Assembly: GCF_000422905.1 (NCBI RefSeq)
Contig: NZ_AUGY01000020.1
Location: forward strand, 1 to 64,000
Direction of reading: 5' to 3'
DNA from: Paenibacillus alginolyticus DSM 5050 = NBRC 15375
GTDB lineage: Bacteria; Bacillota; Bacilli; Paenibacillales; NBRC-103111
DNA: 64,000 nt
The position numbers and the translations under genes were made by a program. Under the pieces are notes generated by a model. It was given only the letters and a program-made list of their open reading frames with translations, did not search any database and had not been told where the DNA came from. Positions 7,551 to 16,970 of this stretch are shown in pieces (the stretch's first letter is position 1; every line of letters begins with the position of its first letter).

Positions 7551-8789
7551 TTATTCAACGTAAAGAAAACGATTGAAGGTGTGGAAAGGTTCCAAACCAT
7601 TCTTGCGCACAACCACTTGATCCTCTGTCCGCACACCACCAATACCTGGAACGATCAGAGAAAGTTCATAGGCAAAGGTTTGACCTTCTTCAAGCACATT
7701 GTCGCAAGCCGGTCCGATTTCCGGAATATCTTCCTCTGGATCCATGCCTGTTGCATGCGCGCCGGTACGGCCTTCGCTCACTTCTACCAGATATTGCTCA
7801 ACTTCGTATTTACGGAATGCCTCACGGATGACACGGTCAGCCTCGATACCGGTCATGCCGGCTTTAATTTTTTGCAAGCACTCTTCGTATCCGAGGGAGC
7901 AGGCTTCCATCAATCGTTTTGCCTCTGGAGACACGTTGCCGTAACAGATCGTGCGGGCATTGTCAGAAGAGTAGTCATTTACGCGAATACCGTAATCCAT
8001 CATGACAAGATCACCACGACGCATTTGACGGTTAGTTGGGCGTTTGAAGAGGACGTCTGTATTCTCACCGGATTGGATCATGATGTCATAAGCGATCGCG
8101 TGTCCACCGTTTGCGAACATTGCTGCGTAGACAAGCGAGGTAGCTTCCTGCTCGGTAATCCCTTCGCTGTCCCGCAGCAGCTCGAGCAGCATTTCGATAC
8201 CGGCGTCGCACACGCGGGCCGCACGCTTCATGGAAGCGATCTCCGCCTCGTTTTTCTTGGACTTCAGCTGCTCGATGATCATGGACCGTTTCACTTCGGA
8301 TTCTTTGAACGCCTCATTGATCGGGAACCAGAACTCCAGATCCATGTACGTATAACCGCAGATGCCGACCTTTTTCGGCTTGTCTAGAGCTGCGCGCTCC
8401 TTCAGGAATGGAGCCCAATCTTTACGGATTTCGCGAATGTCACCGCCCATGTCATCCATAGCGGATACGGAGTGAGCGGACGGGATCTCACTCATCGGCA
8501 AGAAGAACACAGGATTGCTGTCAGGCACCAGGTACAGCAGCATCGGCTGCGGATACACACCGTCAATAGTGCGGTAGTTTACTAGCCAGCGGATGTTGGA
8601 CATTCGGTAGCAGTCGCCGAAGACGATCAATGCATCCAGACCCTCATCCACCATTTTTTGTTTTGCTATTTCAACACGGGCCTTGTAGTCCTCATTCGTA
8701 ATCGTTTCACCGGGTCCTTGGAACTCACCATAACGTACCCAATGTCCAAATTTTTCAGGAATCCATTTCAATGCTGCGTTTGAAATCAT
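7551..8789 (-). CDS. M24-family metallopeptidase-fold protein (Xaa-Pro dipeptidase/creatinase-like)
   Basis: A 412-residue pita-bread-fold enzyme: an N-terminal creatinase-like domain (about 35-165), then the M24 catalytic domain (about 175-400). All five dimetal ligands are visible: D265 in MMDYG, D276 in SSDNART, H345 in GAHATGMD, E375 in FAYELS and E389 in RTEDQ. It could be an Xaa-Pro aminopeptidase/dipeptidase or a creatinase-type amidinohydrolase, and the sequence does not decide. A GAAAGGGGA RBS precedes the ATG. It is monocistronic. It has no obvious link to the sugar sensor genes upstream, from which a terminator separates it. Confidence 0.8.
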   Translation of the reverse strand: MISNAALKWIPEKFGHWVRYGEFQGPGETITNEDYKARVEIAKQKMVDEGLDALIVFGDCYRMSNIRWLVNYRTIDGVYPQPMLLYLVPDSNPVFFLPMSEIPSAHSVSAMDDMGGDIREIRKDWAPFLKERAALDKPKKVGICGYTYMDLEFWFPINEAFKESEVKRSMIIEQLKSKKNEAEIASMKRAARVCDAGIEMLLELLRDSEGITEQEATSLVYAAMFANGGHAIAYDIMIQSGENTDVLFKRPTNRQMRRGDLVMMDYGIRVNDYSSDNARTICYGNVSPEAKRLMEACSLGYEECLQKIKAGMTGIEADRVIREAFRKYEVEQYLVEVSEGRTGAHATGMDPEEDIPEIGPACDNVLEEGQTFAYELSLIVPGIGGVRTEDQVVVRKNGLEPFHTFNRFLYVE

Positions 8790-9012
8790 CGTTGTTTTCC
8801 CCTTTCGCCATTTCAGTTTTATTGGACTATCCTACACATGTTGCGCTGAACTTCCTTTTGAGAGATGGTCTCCTACTCCCTCCCCCTGACTCTGCTTATG
8901 TTTAGTAGTATTGGGGTATATATATAAATTAACTTATTTCGGACTTCCTCATAAGTTCATAATCTTCGGATGAGGGGGAGAATCCTCAGTACATGAGTTG
9001 AGAACACAAAGA

Positions 9013-9046
9013 AAGGGATATCTCACTATAAAATGAGATATCCCTT
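9013..9046 (-). terminator. Rho-independent terminator of the sugar-binding lipoprotein gene
   Basis: AAGGGATATCTCA and TGAGATATCCCTT are perfect 13-bp arms with an 8-base loop. On the minus strand TTCTTTGTG follows. It lies 29 bases behind the stop at 9075. Confidence 0.7.
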
Positions 9047-9074
9047 ACCGTTTTCATTATGCTCCTTATTTGAA

Positions 9075-10154
9075 CTAGTACCCCGTTTTGCCTTTATACC
9101 GTTCAACGTTCTCTTTGGTTACTATAGGAGCTTCCAACTCGATTGATTTCGGCAAAGGTTCTCCTGCCAGCGTTTTTGCTGCAGCAATAATTCCCATCGG
9201 CATAACAATCGGATAAGCGACGATGGCATCGATTGCACCGGTCTCAATAGCAGCCAACCCTGTTTCTTGAGCATCTACACTGACCACCTTTATTTCTTTT
9301 TCCCTGCCAGCCTCCTTGATCGCTTGAATGGCCCCCATTGTCATAACATCGGCATGGGAGATCAGTCCGTTGATTTGCCCCTTCGGAAAGCGCCGAAGAA
9401 GATCTTCCATTACTTTATAACCCGTGGATTGGTCGAAGTGTGCATTCTGACTGGCAATTACTTTAATATCGGAATAACCTGAGAAAGCCTCCATGATTCC
9501 TTTGTTTCTATCGATGGAAGTGGAAGAAGCGGATGTCCCTCCCATTTCAATGATATTACCCTTTCCATTCAAAAGGGTGACCAGCATCTGACCCGCTTTT
9601 CTCCCTACCTCCACATCTTCTGCCTTGATGGTCGTCAATACTTCCGTATTCGTCCGCCGATCAATCAAGATCACCTTGATTCCTGCGGCCTTAGCGCGTT
9701 CTAACGCAGGATTAACCGTGTCCTTTTCAACGAGATCGACAACTAAAACATCAACTTTCATAGCTATAAAATCATCCACAACACTCGTTTGGATAACCGG
9801 ATCGCTGTTCCCATTCCCAACAACCAATTCGATATTCGGGAAATAGGCCTTCGCCGATTGTTCGGCTAGTCTTTTCGTACCTAAGCCATAAGGAAAGTTT
9901 CCGGAGACAATGACGCCTACTTTACCTTTTATGGAAATCGGCGACGCCTGAAGCGTCAATATATCCTTGCACTCCACTCGGCAAAAGAGGCCGTAATCAA
10001 TTTCAGCGGATTGCGTCGAGGCGCTGCTTGTATTGGCATTTTTCGTTTCCGGAGCTGAGTTGCTGCCAGATTCGTTTCTACATGCCGTAATGAAAAGTAA
10101 TGCACAAATGACTGTGAAAGCCTTCAGCAGCCATATGATTCGTAATCGGCTCAC
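9075..10154 (-). CDS. Sugar ABC transporter substrate-binding lipoprotein (RbsB/periplasmic-binding type I fold)
   Basis: A GTG at 10154 with AAAGGGG 8 bases upstream is the most likely start. It gives a signal peptide ending in the lipobox LFITAC (Cys lipidation). The rest is a two-lobed ribose/galactose-type binding protein (KVGVIVSGNFPYGLGTKRLA, VEVGRKAGQMLV, INGLISHADVMTMGAIQAI). No permease or ATPase gene is adjacent, so it either feeds a transporter encoded elsewhere or acts as an extra ligand receptor. It follows the response regulator by 31 bases and is probably the last gene of the sensor operon. Confidence 0.8.
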   Translation of the reverse strand: MSRLRIIWLLKAFTVICALLFITACRNESGSNSAPETKNANTSSASTQSAEIDYGLFCRVECKDILTLQASPISIKGKVGVIVSGNFPYGLGTKRLAEQSAKAYFPNIELVVGNGNSDPVIQTSVVDDFIAMKVDVLVVDLVEKDTVNPALERAKAAGIKVILIDRRTNTEVLTTIKAEDVEVGRKAGQMLVTLLNGKGNIIEMGGTSASSTSIDRNKGIMEAFSGYSDIKVIASQNAHFDQSTGYKVMEDLLRRFPKGQINGLISHADVMTMGAIQAIKEAGREKEIKVVSVDAQETGLAAIETGAIDAIVAYPIVMPMGIIAAAKTLAGEPLPKSIELEAPIVTKENVERYKGKTGY

Positions 10155-10185
10155 AGGAGTCGCCCCTTTTTTCAACGTTTTTATA

Positions 10186-11826
10186 TCAGGTGGCCTTATA
10201 TTTAGATGGCAATATTCCCCATTTTTGTTTAAACAACCGGCTAAAATATTTTGTATCCTGATAGCCTACCCGTTCCGATATTTCGCCTATTTTTAAATCC
10301 GTATTTAATAAAAGCTCCTTTGCTTTTTCCAGTCTGATCCTTGTCACATAATCCAGCACGGTTTCTGACGTTTGATTTTTGAAATACTCACAAAAATAAG
10401 TCGGATTCATATAAACTTGATCGGATATGAGCTTAACGGAAATTTTTTGGTCTAAATTTTCGTGGATCCATGCCTTCGCTTTGACGACAGGAACTTGAAC
10501 ATTGTCTACCTTATAATTCAGCAGCTTTTGATGAACTTGAAAAACGATTTGTTTCACTTGCTCTTTCAAGCGATTCAGATTAGATTCGGCCTTAATCGCC
10601 TCAAAGACATCATCCAATTCACCCAAAAAAATGCCGGATTCCATATTTTCCATACACACACCGTACATTTCAAAAATTAAATAATGAATCACGGAGAGCA
10701 TCCCCGAAGGAGAACTCAGCTTTGTCATTTCTTTGAAAAACGAACTTAAAAGCTTGTCGACTTCCGTTATCGCACATCGGCCAAGCGTTGATGTGAGCTG
10801 ACCGGCCAACTCTTTCAGCCCCGGAGAAATAAACGGCTTTTCGTTCTTAAATCCCGATTCGGAAGTTAATCGCGACGAAAACACTTGATTTCCGCCATAA
10901 AGCATTCTGAAGCGCATCAATGACAACAATTGTTTTTTCATAATAGGCAGGATGGACAAATCATGGAAAGGGTCGCTTATCGCAATCGACACGCTGAACG
11001 GGGAATATTGGTTGATGCTTCTCCTAAGATCGTTCGCAAATTTCTCTCCGGCTGCCGAACAACAATCGGCTTCTTGATTCGAACGTACCAGGAGTACCCA
11101 GAAGTGAAATCGCCTTCCTCTCCACCACCAACCCATATGGCATTCCTGGGTACCGACGCCTTGCGTAACAACTTCATTGATGATATTTTCAATGGCGTAC
11201 GCCATGATCCCCCAATCATCCGGCGAATACTCGCGAGTCTTCATTGGAAATTCATCCGTATTGACGTACATGAGCTGGTATAATCCGTCCGGAAAATCTT
11301 TAGTCCAATACATGGTTGAAATGTCTTCGGGCTCTGATGATACGGCCTCGCTTAAAAGCTGCGTTTGTTTGGCGGTTGTAAGCCTCTCGGCTTTTTTCTG
11401 CATATCGTTCCATTTATGCCTGGTATGCGCTTCTTCAATAATTTTATGTTTCACTCTTTGCAGTAGCTCATAAAATTGCGTCCGGTCGATCGGTTTCAAA
11501 ATATAATCAAAGGCACCTTCCCGAATGGCCGTCTGTACATATTGGAAATCATCGTACCCGCTGACAATAATGGAGTAAAACGTATGATCCCCAAGCATTT
11601 CTTTAATCTTTTTAATCAGTGTAAGACCGTCAATCTCCGGCATTTTCACATCTGTAATCAATACGTCTATCCGGATCTGGTTCGTTTGCAGAAATTCGAT
11701 GACTTCGATCCCATCCGAAAATATCCCTACAATTTTCCAATCATCTCCGCTCGCCCGCACCATTCTTTCAATGCCTCTATGAATTCGCGTCTCGTCGTCT
11801 ACGATAATGGTCTTTATCTTATTCAT
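10186..11826 (-). CDS. AraC-type response regulator (YesN family)
   Basis: Receiver domain (about 1-120: TIIVDDETRIHRGIER, phospho-acceptor in VLITDVKMPEIDG, conserved Lys in YILKPID), a long central region, and a C-terminal AraC DNA-binding domain with two helix-turn-helix units (VKLISDQVYMNPTYFCEYFK and KIGEISERVGYQDTKYFSRL). The start is taken at MNKIKTIIVDDE, where AGAGG lies about 13 bases upstream. In-frame ATGs further upstream overlap the kinase gene and lack spacing. It is co-transcribed with the kinase at 11843 and probably activates sugar genes, target unknown. Confidence 0.85.
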   Translation of the reverse strand: MNKIKTIIVDDETRIHRGIERMVRASGDDWKIVGIFSDGIEVIEFLQTNQIRIDVLITDVKMPEIDGLTLIKKIKEMLGDHTFYSIIVSGYDDFQYVQTAIREGAFDYILKPIDRTQFYELLQRVKHKIIEEAHTRHKWNDMQKKAERLTTAKQTQLLSEAVSSEPEDISTMYWTKDFPDGLYQLMYVNTDEFPMKTREYSPDDWGIMAYAIENIINEVVTQGVGTQECHMGWWWRGRRFHFWVLLVRSNQEADCCSAAGEKFANDLRRSINQYSPFSVSIAISDPFHDLSILPIMKKQLLSLMRFRMLYGGNQVFSSRLTSESGFKNEKPFISPGLKELAGQLTSTLGRCAITEVDKLLSSFFKEMTKLSSPSGMLSVIHYLIFEMYGVCMENMESGIFLGELDDVFEAIKAESNLNRLKEQVKQIVFQVHQKLLNYKVDNVQVPVVKAKAWIHENLDQKISVKLISDQVYMNPTYFCEYFKNQTSETVLDYVTRIRLEKAKELLLNTDLKIGEISERVGYQDTKYFSRLFKQKWGILPSKYKAT

Positions 11827-11842
11827 TGAATGGATCATCCTC

Positions 11843-13657
11843 TTATTCAACGTATTTTTCAACCGCTAAGTGATCTTCGATGACAGGAATTCGGATCATG
11901 ACTACAGTCCCCTTGGTCAATTCACTTTCGATCGTAAGCCCGTAATCCATGCCGAACATCATGATAATTCTGGCATGTACATTGATTAGGCCAAAACCAG
12001 AATCCCTCTTGGCAATCGGATCCGAATGCATCAATTCATGAATTTCCGCGAGCGTTTTTTGATCAATGCCCGTCCCGTCGTCTTGAATTTTGAAAATAAT
12101 GTCCTCACTGCCGGCAGCAAGTCCCCGAACTTTCTCCACATGAATGCGGATCGTAGCTCCTTTTCGGGTTTCAAAACCATGCTTGATGCAATTCTCGATA
12201 ATCGGCTGCAAAATGAATTTAGGTGAAAAATATTGGTTTACATCGATAACCGACTGAATCTTGAAATTTAAACGCTGCTCAAACCTGTATTTCTGAATAG
12301 TCAAATAATTTTTTACATGCTCAACTTCCTTATCGATCTTAACGAATCGGTCTTTATTGCTTAACGAGAATCTCAGCATTCTGCCCAGCAAAGTTACCAT
12401 TTCGACGACTGTTTCCTTCTCATCCTCCTCTACAGCCATACTTATCGTTTCTAATGTATTGTACATAAAGTGCGGATTAATTTGAGATTGCAGCGCATAC
12501 AGCTCAGCTTTCTTTTGCCGAAGCTCGATATGATAGTTTTGTTGAATGAGATTTCTGATTCTGTAAACCATCGAATTAAAGCTGCTCGCTAACGCACCCA
12601 CTTCATCCCTGGAATTGATATGGAGATCAACCTGGAAGTTCCCGTCTTCCACATTTTTCATTAAGCGGCTCAGCTTATGAAGCGGAAGGCTTACGCTCCA
12701 GGCCATGAAAATTGAAATCAAGCTCGTGATCAAAACGACAACAAAAAACAAAAAAATCATGACCTTTAAAACCAAGTCCGTATTTTTTGTTATATATTTA
12801 AATGAAATGCTGTTTACAATCATCCAATCCGTTTGCATAGATTGACTTACGCTTATCAATTTGCGTTCACCATTGCGATAGGATCGGAAGCTCCCATTCT
12901 TTAAAGGATAATTCGAGGCGTCCAAGACTTTACCAATCTGACTGGGGACTGTATGATAGATGACCTGCCCCTCCTGATTAGCTATCCAGATTTCAGCTTT
13001 ATCTTGTTTATCCATATCATGAAGCACTTTTTCGATGAACGACAATCGGACAGCGATGAAAATGGAGCCGATACTTTTCCGGTTTTCGAAATCCCAGATT
13101 TGTTTTTTGATCAATATATAAGGCGGATTGCCTTTAAATTGGAGATCGGTTTCATTCGGTAAAATAATTTTTGACTTCCCGGACAAATCAAGCTCCTGCT
13201 CAAAGCCTGAATAAGGGACCTTCGTACTGTAAAATAATCGTTTTTTGGACCAAACAAAAACCCCTAAAATAGGATCGCTGTTTCCGCCCGTATAGGTTTT
13301 CGAGAGGAAGCTGTTGACCGTAAAACGGTCATTCAGTAAATCTAATGGATTGGTATTTGAATCCTTTCTCAAGATCGATACGACTTGACTTGAATTATAT
13401 AAAAGCTCCGATAAACTCTCGAATTCGGCCATCCGTTTATCAATATTCTCGTTCGCTTGGTCCAAAATTCTCGGCACGTATTCCCCAACCTGCTCCTCGA
13501 TGGACTTCGTGTATTGATTATAAGAAATGTATCCTAGCAGCGACATGGGTACTACCGTCAAAAGCATGTATGTGATGATCAGCTTCGATCTCAGCCGATA
13601 ATTTTTCAGTTTAAACCATTCGATCATTCTCGTTTTAGAAATCATATTGATCCACAT
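11843..13657 (-). CDS. Sensor histidine kinase, YesM/LytS family
   Basis: About 600 residues: a TM helix (about 25-47), an extracellular sensor region (about 50-295), a second TM helix (about 297-320), HAMP, then the His_kinase domain (LQSQINPHFMYNTLETISMA, phospho-His in NPHF) and an HATPase domain (ENCIKHGFE N-box, GTGIDQ G-box, GFGLINVHARI). It starts inside the end of the sugar-binding gene (23-base overlap, RBS AAAGGA); MISKTRMIEWF at 13645 is an alternative start. Overlap with an anchored sugar-binding protein suggests that protein is its ligand-sensing partner. Confidence 0.85.
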   Translation of the reverse strand: MWINMISKTRMIEWFKLKNYRLRSKLIITYMLLTVVPMSLLGYISYNQYTKSIEEQVGEYVPRILDQANENIDKRMAEFESLSELLYNSSQVVSILRKDSNTNPLDLLNDRFTVNSFLSKTYTGGNSDPILGVFVWSKKRLFYSTKVPYSGFEQELDLSGKSKIILPNETDLQFKGNPPYILIKKQIWDFENRKSIGSIFIAVRLSFIEKVLHDMDKQDKAEIWIANQEGQVIYHTVPSQIGKVLDASNYPLKNGSFRSYRNGERKLISVSQSMQTDWMIVNSISFKYITKNTDLVLKVMIFLFFVVVLITSLISIFMAWSVSLPLHKLSRLMKNVEDGNFQVDLHINSRDEVGALASSFNSMVYRIRNLIQQNYHIELRQKKAELYALQSQINPHFMYNTLETISMAVEEDEKETVVEMVTLLGRMLRFSLSNKDRFVKIDKEVEHVKNYLTIQKYRFEQRLNFKIQSVIDVNQYFSPKFILQPIIENCIKHGFETRKGATIRIHVEKVRGLAAGSEDIIFKIQDDGTGIDQKTLAEIHELMHSDPIAKRDSGFGLINVHARIIMMFGMDYGLTIESELTKGTVVMIRIPVIEDHLAVEKYVE

Positions 13658-14687
13658 TTTCCTTTGTAAAATCGATGGGCTCTCCTATATGGACGATATC
13701 GTTTTTTACGCCTATATTGCCTACATTCGCAATAACTTGCCGGTCATACGGATATTTTCCATCGAGCAAATTTTTCGCTAACACGACAGTTAAGTATCCT
13801 AATTTTTGGGGACTCCAAAGCGTAATGACCGGCGATACATCTTCTTTAATATAAGTTCGCATGAGATTGGGTGTCGACAAACCAACGACCTTGACCTTCC
13901 CCTTTTTCCCCAATTCAGCAACAGCCTGAGCAGCTGCGGGAGGAGCAACAACACTCAGGCCGATGATCCCCGATAAGTTTGGATCTTTTTCTAAAATATG
14001 TTTCGTAGCCGCATAAGCCGTCTCAAAATTATCGTTACTTGGCACAATGTCGACCAATTTCATATGGGGGTAGTTTTCGATCATTTGTTTTTTGATCCAC
14101 TTGATCCACTCATTTGAATTTGCTGCTGCTAACGATCCCGCAATAATCGCAAATTCGCCCGTTTCGTGCGAATTCGATGCAAGCGCATCCATTAAATGGC
14201 GCCCTACTATTTGCGGATCTACAATATTTACGAGAAATTCTCTTCCCGTCGGGTCCAAATCTGAATCCCATGTGATGACCTTTATGTTATGCTCCCTGGC
14301 TTCTTGCAAGACCGGCAGCAATTTAAAAGGATCATTGGCTGAAACAACAATCGCATCCACTTGGCGTGAGATTAATTCCAGGATCACGTTCGCCTGCTTA
14401 TCGGGATCTTCGATCGACGGCCCTGTAAAGATCACTTTGACTCCCAAATCTTTGGCTGCTTCCTTGGTGCCCTCCTCGGCGCTTTTGAAGTAGGGGATGC
14501 TCTCCAGCTTTGAAACGATAGCAATCGTGTATTCCTTGCTTTGAACATCTTGTTGTTTTTGTTTGATCCGATCTTCTTTAACGGTATTCATATATACGGT
14601 TTGATACTTGGAAGAGCTCATAAATCCTGCTATGAAATCGGTTACAAAAAGGATTGAGATGATCGTGCATGCAATTTTTTTTAACAT
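13635..14687 (-). CDS. Membrane-anchored sugar-binding protein, sensor partner of the kinase
   Basis: The start MLKKIACTIISILF is preceded by GGGGGG with good spacing. The seven in-frame codons upstream lack an RBS. One N-terminal hydrophobic helix (about 4-22) has no lipobox or clear cleavage site, so it probably stays as an anchor. The body is a type I periplasmic-binding domain (AIVSKLESIPYFKSAEEGTK, DAIVVSANDPFKLLPVLQEA, TWDSDLDPTGREFLVN), like ribose, AI-2 or xylose binding proteins. The gene order (binding protein, YesM-type kinase, AraC regulator) matches the clostridial XylFII-LytS-YesN xylose sensor. The actual ligand cannot be told from sequence. Confidence 0.8.
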   Translation of the reverse strand: MLKKIACTIISILFVTDFIAGFMSSSKYQTVYMNTVKEDRIKQKQQDVQSKEYTIAIVSKLESIPYFKSAEEGTKEAAKDLGVKVIFTGPSIEDPDKQANVILELISRQVDAIVVSANDPFKLLPVLQEAREHNIKVITWDSDLDPTGREFLVNIVDPQIVGRHLMDALASNSHETGEFAIIAGSLAAANSNEWIKWIKKQMIENYPHMKLVDIVPSNDNFETAYAATKHILEKDPNLSGIIGLSVVAPPAAAQAVAELGKKGKVKVVGLSTPNLMRTYIKEDVSPVITLWSPQKLGYLTVVLAKNLLDGKYPYDRQVIANVGNIGVKNDIVHIGEPIDFTKENVDQYDF

Positions 14688-14916
14688 GTTCGGCCCCCCA
14701 CAGTACACTGTGTATATATTTTCAACAGATTATTTTTCCTAATGATACGGCAGACATCAAGGTATTGCAACCACTTATGGAGAAATTGAAGCAAATTTGA
14801 AGGCTGCTAGTTTTGAAGTTGAGTAAATCGTAAGGAAATCCGTTGTTCGATAAAGATTGCCCCTAAGTCCATCTCTTAGGGGCAACCTCGTTTTTTTATG
14901 CATTAAGACCAATCGG
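14688..14916. other. Intergenic region with a possible gene tail
   Basis: On the plus strand two adjoining frames read FPNDTADIKVLQPLMEKLKQ and HQGIATTYGEIEANLKAASF (ending VE, stop at about 14825), followed by a terminator. This looks like the last codons of a lost plus-strand gene, perhaps with a frameshift. Its family is not recognised. The rest must hold the promoter of the sensor operon. Confidence 0.35.
14857..14885. terminator. Rho-independent terminator, probably bidirectional
   Basis: TTGCCCCTAAG and CTTAGGGGCAA are perfect arms around a 7-base loop. On the plus strand CCTCGTTTTTTT follows. On the minus strand it lies 31 bases behind the oxidoreductase stop and is followed by TCTTTAT, so it can end the seven-gene sugar operon. 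Confidence 0.75.
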
Positions 14917-16077
14917 TCAAACCTTTACCTTCACCCACCGACCGTTTTCGTGACTTTCTAGAATTGCATCTGTGATGCACATGGAGATGTGTCCATCCTC
15001 AAACGTGGCAAATGGGGCCGGGTCCGTCAAGGGGTTCTTTCCTTCCAAAATATACGTATAATAGTTTAACATCATATTTTTCAAGGCATCCGGCCATCCC
15101 TCATTATGCCCACCTGGGTGATGAATTTGAGACCTTGCCTCCTCCGAAAACAAAGACGGATCTGCCATAAGGATTTCGTTAGGTCTGCCTCGATGCCCAA
15201 TCCACAACTTTTCGGGCTCTTCTTGGTTCCAAGCAGCTGAGCTTTTGCTGCCATTGATCTCAAAGCTTAGTCGGTTTTTTCGACCTGCACTAACTTGAGA
15301 CACTGTAAAGGTGCCCCGCGACCCGTCCTCGAACTTGATAATGACCGTTGCATAATCTTCCGTCGCTATAGGAACAGGCTCGTAAAGATCCTCTTGATTT
15401 GAGGAGAGACCAAATGTGGAGCCGCTGCCCTTCGGCTTTCTTCTTATCGGTACAATAGTAGCAAGATCTGCAAGAACTTCGACGATTTTCTTGCCAGTCA
15501 CATATTGAACGGTGTCGCACCAATGGGAGCCGATGTCTGCAACCGCTCTGGACCTGCCCCCCGCTTCCGGTGAAAGCCGCCAGTTATAATCCGTATCAAA
15601 GAGCAGCCAATCCTGCAAATAACTTCCGTGAACGATATTGATGCTGCCCAGCTCTTGATGATCCACCATCGATTTTAACTGCCGGACAATCGGGAATTGC
15701 CGATAATTGAAATTGACGCCGTGAACAACCTTATGTTCCCTGGTAAGCTCCAATAACTCTCTCGATTCTTCACTCGACAACGCCAACGGTTTCTCCGAAA
15801 TGATATGCTTACCCGCTAGAATAATTTCTTTATTGATCTGAAAATGCAGATGGTTCGGCGTGCAGTTATGAATAACTTCAATCTCCGGGTCTTTAAGCAT
15901 CTCACTCAGATTTCCATAAGATTTAGGAATGCTGAGCTCGCTCGCTTTTTTCACAGCCGCATCCGCATTGCTTTCTACAAGCCCGATAACATCCACAAAC
16001 CCAAGTCTGCGGATCGCTTCAATATGAGTCGGACCGATAAAGCCGGTTCCAACAATGCCTACCTTTATTTTTTGCAT
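14917..16077 (-). CDS. Gfo/Idh/MocA-family oxidoreductase
   Basis: Starts at MQKIKVGIVGTGFIGPTHIE, 9 bases behind GGGAGAGG. The N-terminal Rossmann fold (GTGFIGPTH) binds NAD(P). The EKP motif (HIISEKPLALSSEESRELLE) carries the conserved Lys. The C-terminal half has the substrate-domain pattern including SHWCDTVQYVTG with the conserved Asp/His region. Family members oxidise or reduce sugars, inositols and sugar derivatives. It is last of seven genes in an ABC-importer operon next to ketose 3-epimerase-like proteins, so a ketose, polyol or keto-sugar substrate is likely. Confidence 0.8.
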   Translation of the reverse strand: MQKIKVGIVGTGFIGPTHIEAIRRLGFVDVIGLVESNADAAVKKASELSIPKSYGNLSEMLKDPEIEVIHNCTPNHLHFQINKEIILAGKHIISEKPLALSSEESRELLELTREHKVVHGVNFNYRQFPIVRQLKSMVDHQELGSINIVHGSYLQDWLLFDTDYNWRLSPEAGGRSRAVADIGSHWCDTVQYVTGKKIVEVLADLATIVPIRRKPKGSGSTFGLSSNQEDLYEPVPIATEDYATVIIKFEDGSRGTFTVSQVSAGRKNRLSFEINGSKSSAAWNQEEPEKLWIGHRGRPNEILMADPSLFSEEARSQIHHPGGHNEGWPDALKNMMLNYYTYILEGKNPLTDPAPFATFEDGHISMCITDAILESHENGRWVKVKV

Positions 16078-16108
16078 ATATGGTACCTCTCCCAAGTTGT
16101 TCATCCGT

Positions 16109-16954
16109 TTATTCGTTTGTCAATGCGTTCATAATTCCCTTAATATGATCGATAGATTGCTCCGTATAGTGATCGAGCAGCGCTTCGCCGGATTCATTAT
16201 TCTGCGCAGCAACCAAGTAGGGGTTCGATACAGATGGCATAAACTCCATGGTAATCGCTCCAGTATACTGAAGTTCTAACAGCGTTCGCATCACATGCTC
16301 AAAATTGGTCTGTCCTAAACCTGCCGCTTCCCGGGTATTGTCGGCAATATGGACATGCGCTAAATACGGTGAAATATCGGTAAGAGCGGAGATATGGCTT
16401 CTCTCCTCAATATTCATATGAAATAAATCCGCCATGATTCGAACGCTTGGACAATCTACTTCTTCAACCAATTTTTTTGCCGTTGTCAATGTATTGACCA
16501 GATAGGTTTCGAAACGATTTAACGCTTCGATCGCGAGAACAACATGTTTACTTTCCGCATAGGCTCCAGCTTCCTTCAAACTCTCTACGGCGAGCCTCCA
16601 CTCTTCCTGAATGGACGTTTCGGGACCGCTTTTCCCGACAGGTGTCGGAACGACGATGACCACGCGAGCGCCCAATTGCACAGCCATATCGACGCAGTCC
16701 TTCACGTATTGGACAGCCCTCCTCCGGATATCCGAATTTGCGCTGGTCAGGTCGCGTTCCGCCGTATAGATGCCGCATATGGAAGTGCATTCCAGTTTAT
16801 ATTCACTTAACAAGGACTGGATCTCCTCGATGTCGAGCAATTCGGGTTCACCTGCAAGCTCCACACCGTCATAACCATACTTTTGAAGTCTCTTCAAACT
16901 CGTTTCAAGTTCCTCTTGCCCATAGATCCACTGGGTTACACTATACTTATACAT
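16109..16954 (-). CDS. Sugar phosphate isomerase/epimerase-like TIM barrel, ketose 3-epimerase type
   Basis: A 281-residue xylose-isomerase-like TIM barrel. The metal and active-site blocks of D-psicose/D-tagatose 3-epimerases are visible: IEALNRFETYLVNT (catalytic Glu), DLFHMNIEE (metal Asp/His), HVHIADNTREAAGLGQ (metal His) and AITMEFMP (second catalytic Glu). It probably interconverts a free ketose at C3. It overlaps no neighbour (17 bases behind the permease). A second, diverged copy lies at 21210 in the same operon. Confidence 0.8.
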   Translation of the reverse strand: MYKYSVTQWIYGQEELETSLKRLQKYGYDGVELAGEPELLDIEEIQSLLSEYKLECTSICGIYTAERDLTSANSDIRRRAVQYVKDCVDMAVQLGARVVIVVPTPVGKSGPETSIQEEWRLAVESLKEAGAYAESKHVVLAIEALNRFETYLVNTLTTAKKLVEEVDCPSVRIMADLFHMNIEERSHISALTDISPYLAHVHIADNTREAAGLGQTNFEHVMRTLLELQYTGAITMEFMPSVSNPYLVAAQNNESGEALLDHYTEQSIDHIKGIMNALTNE

Positions 16955-16970
16955 CTCATATTCCTCCTCA

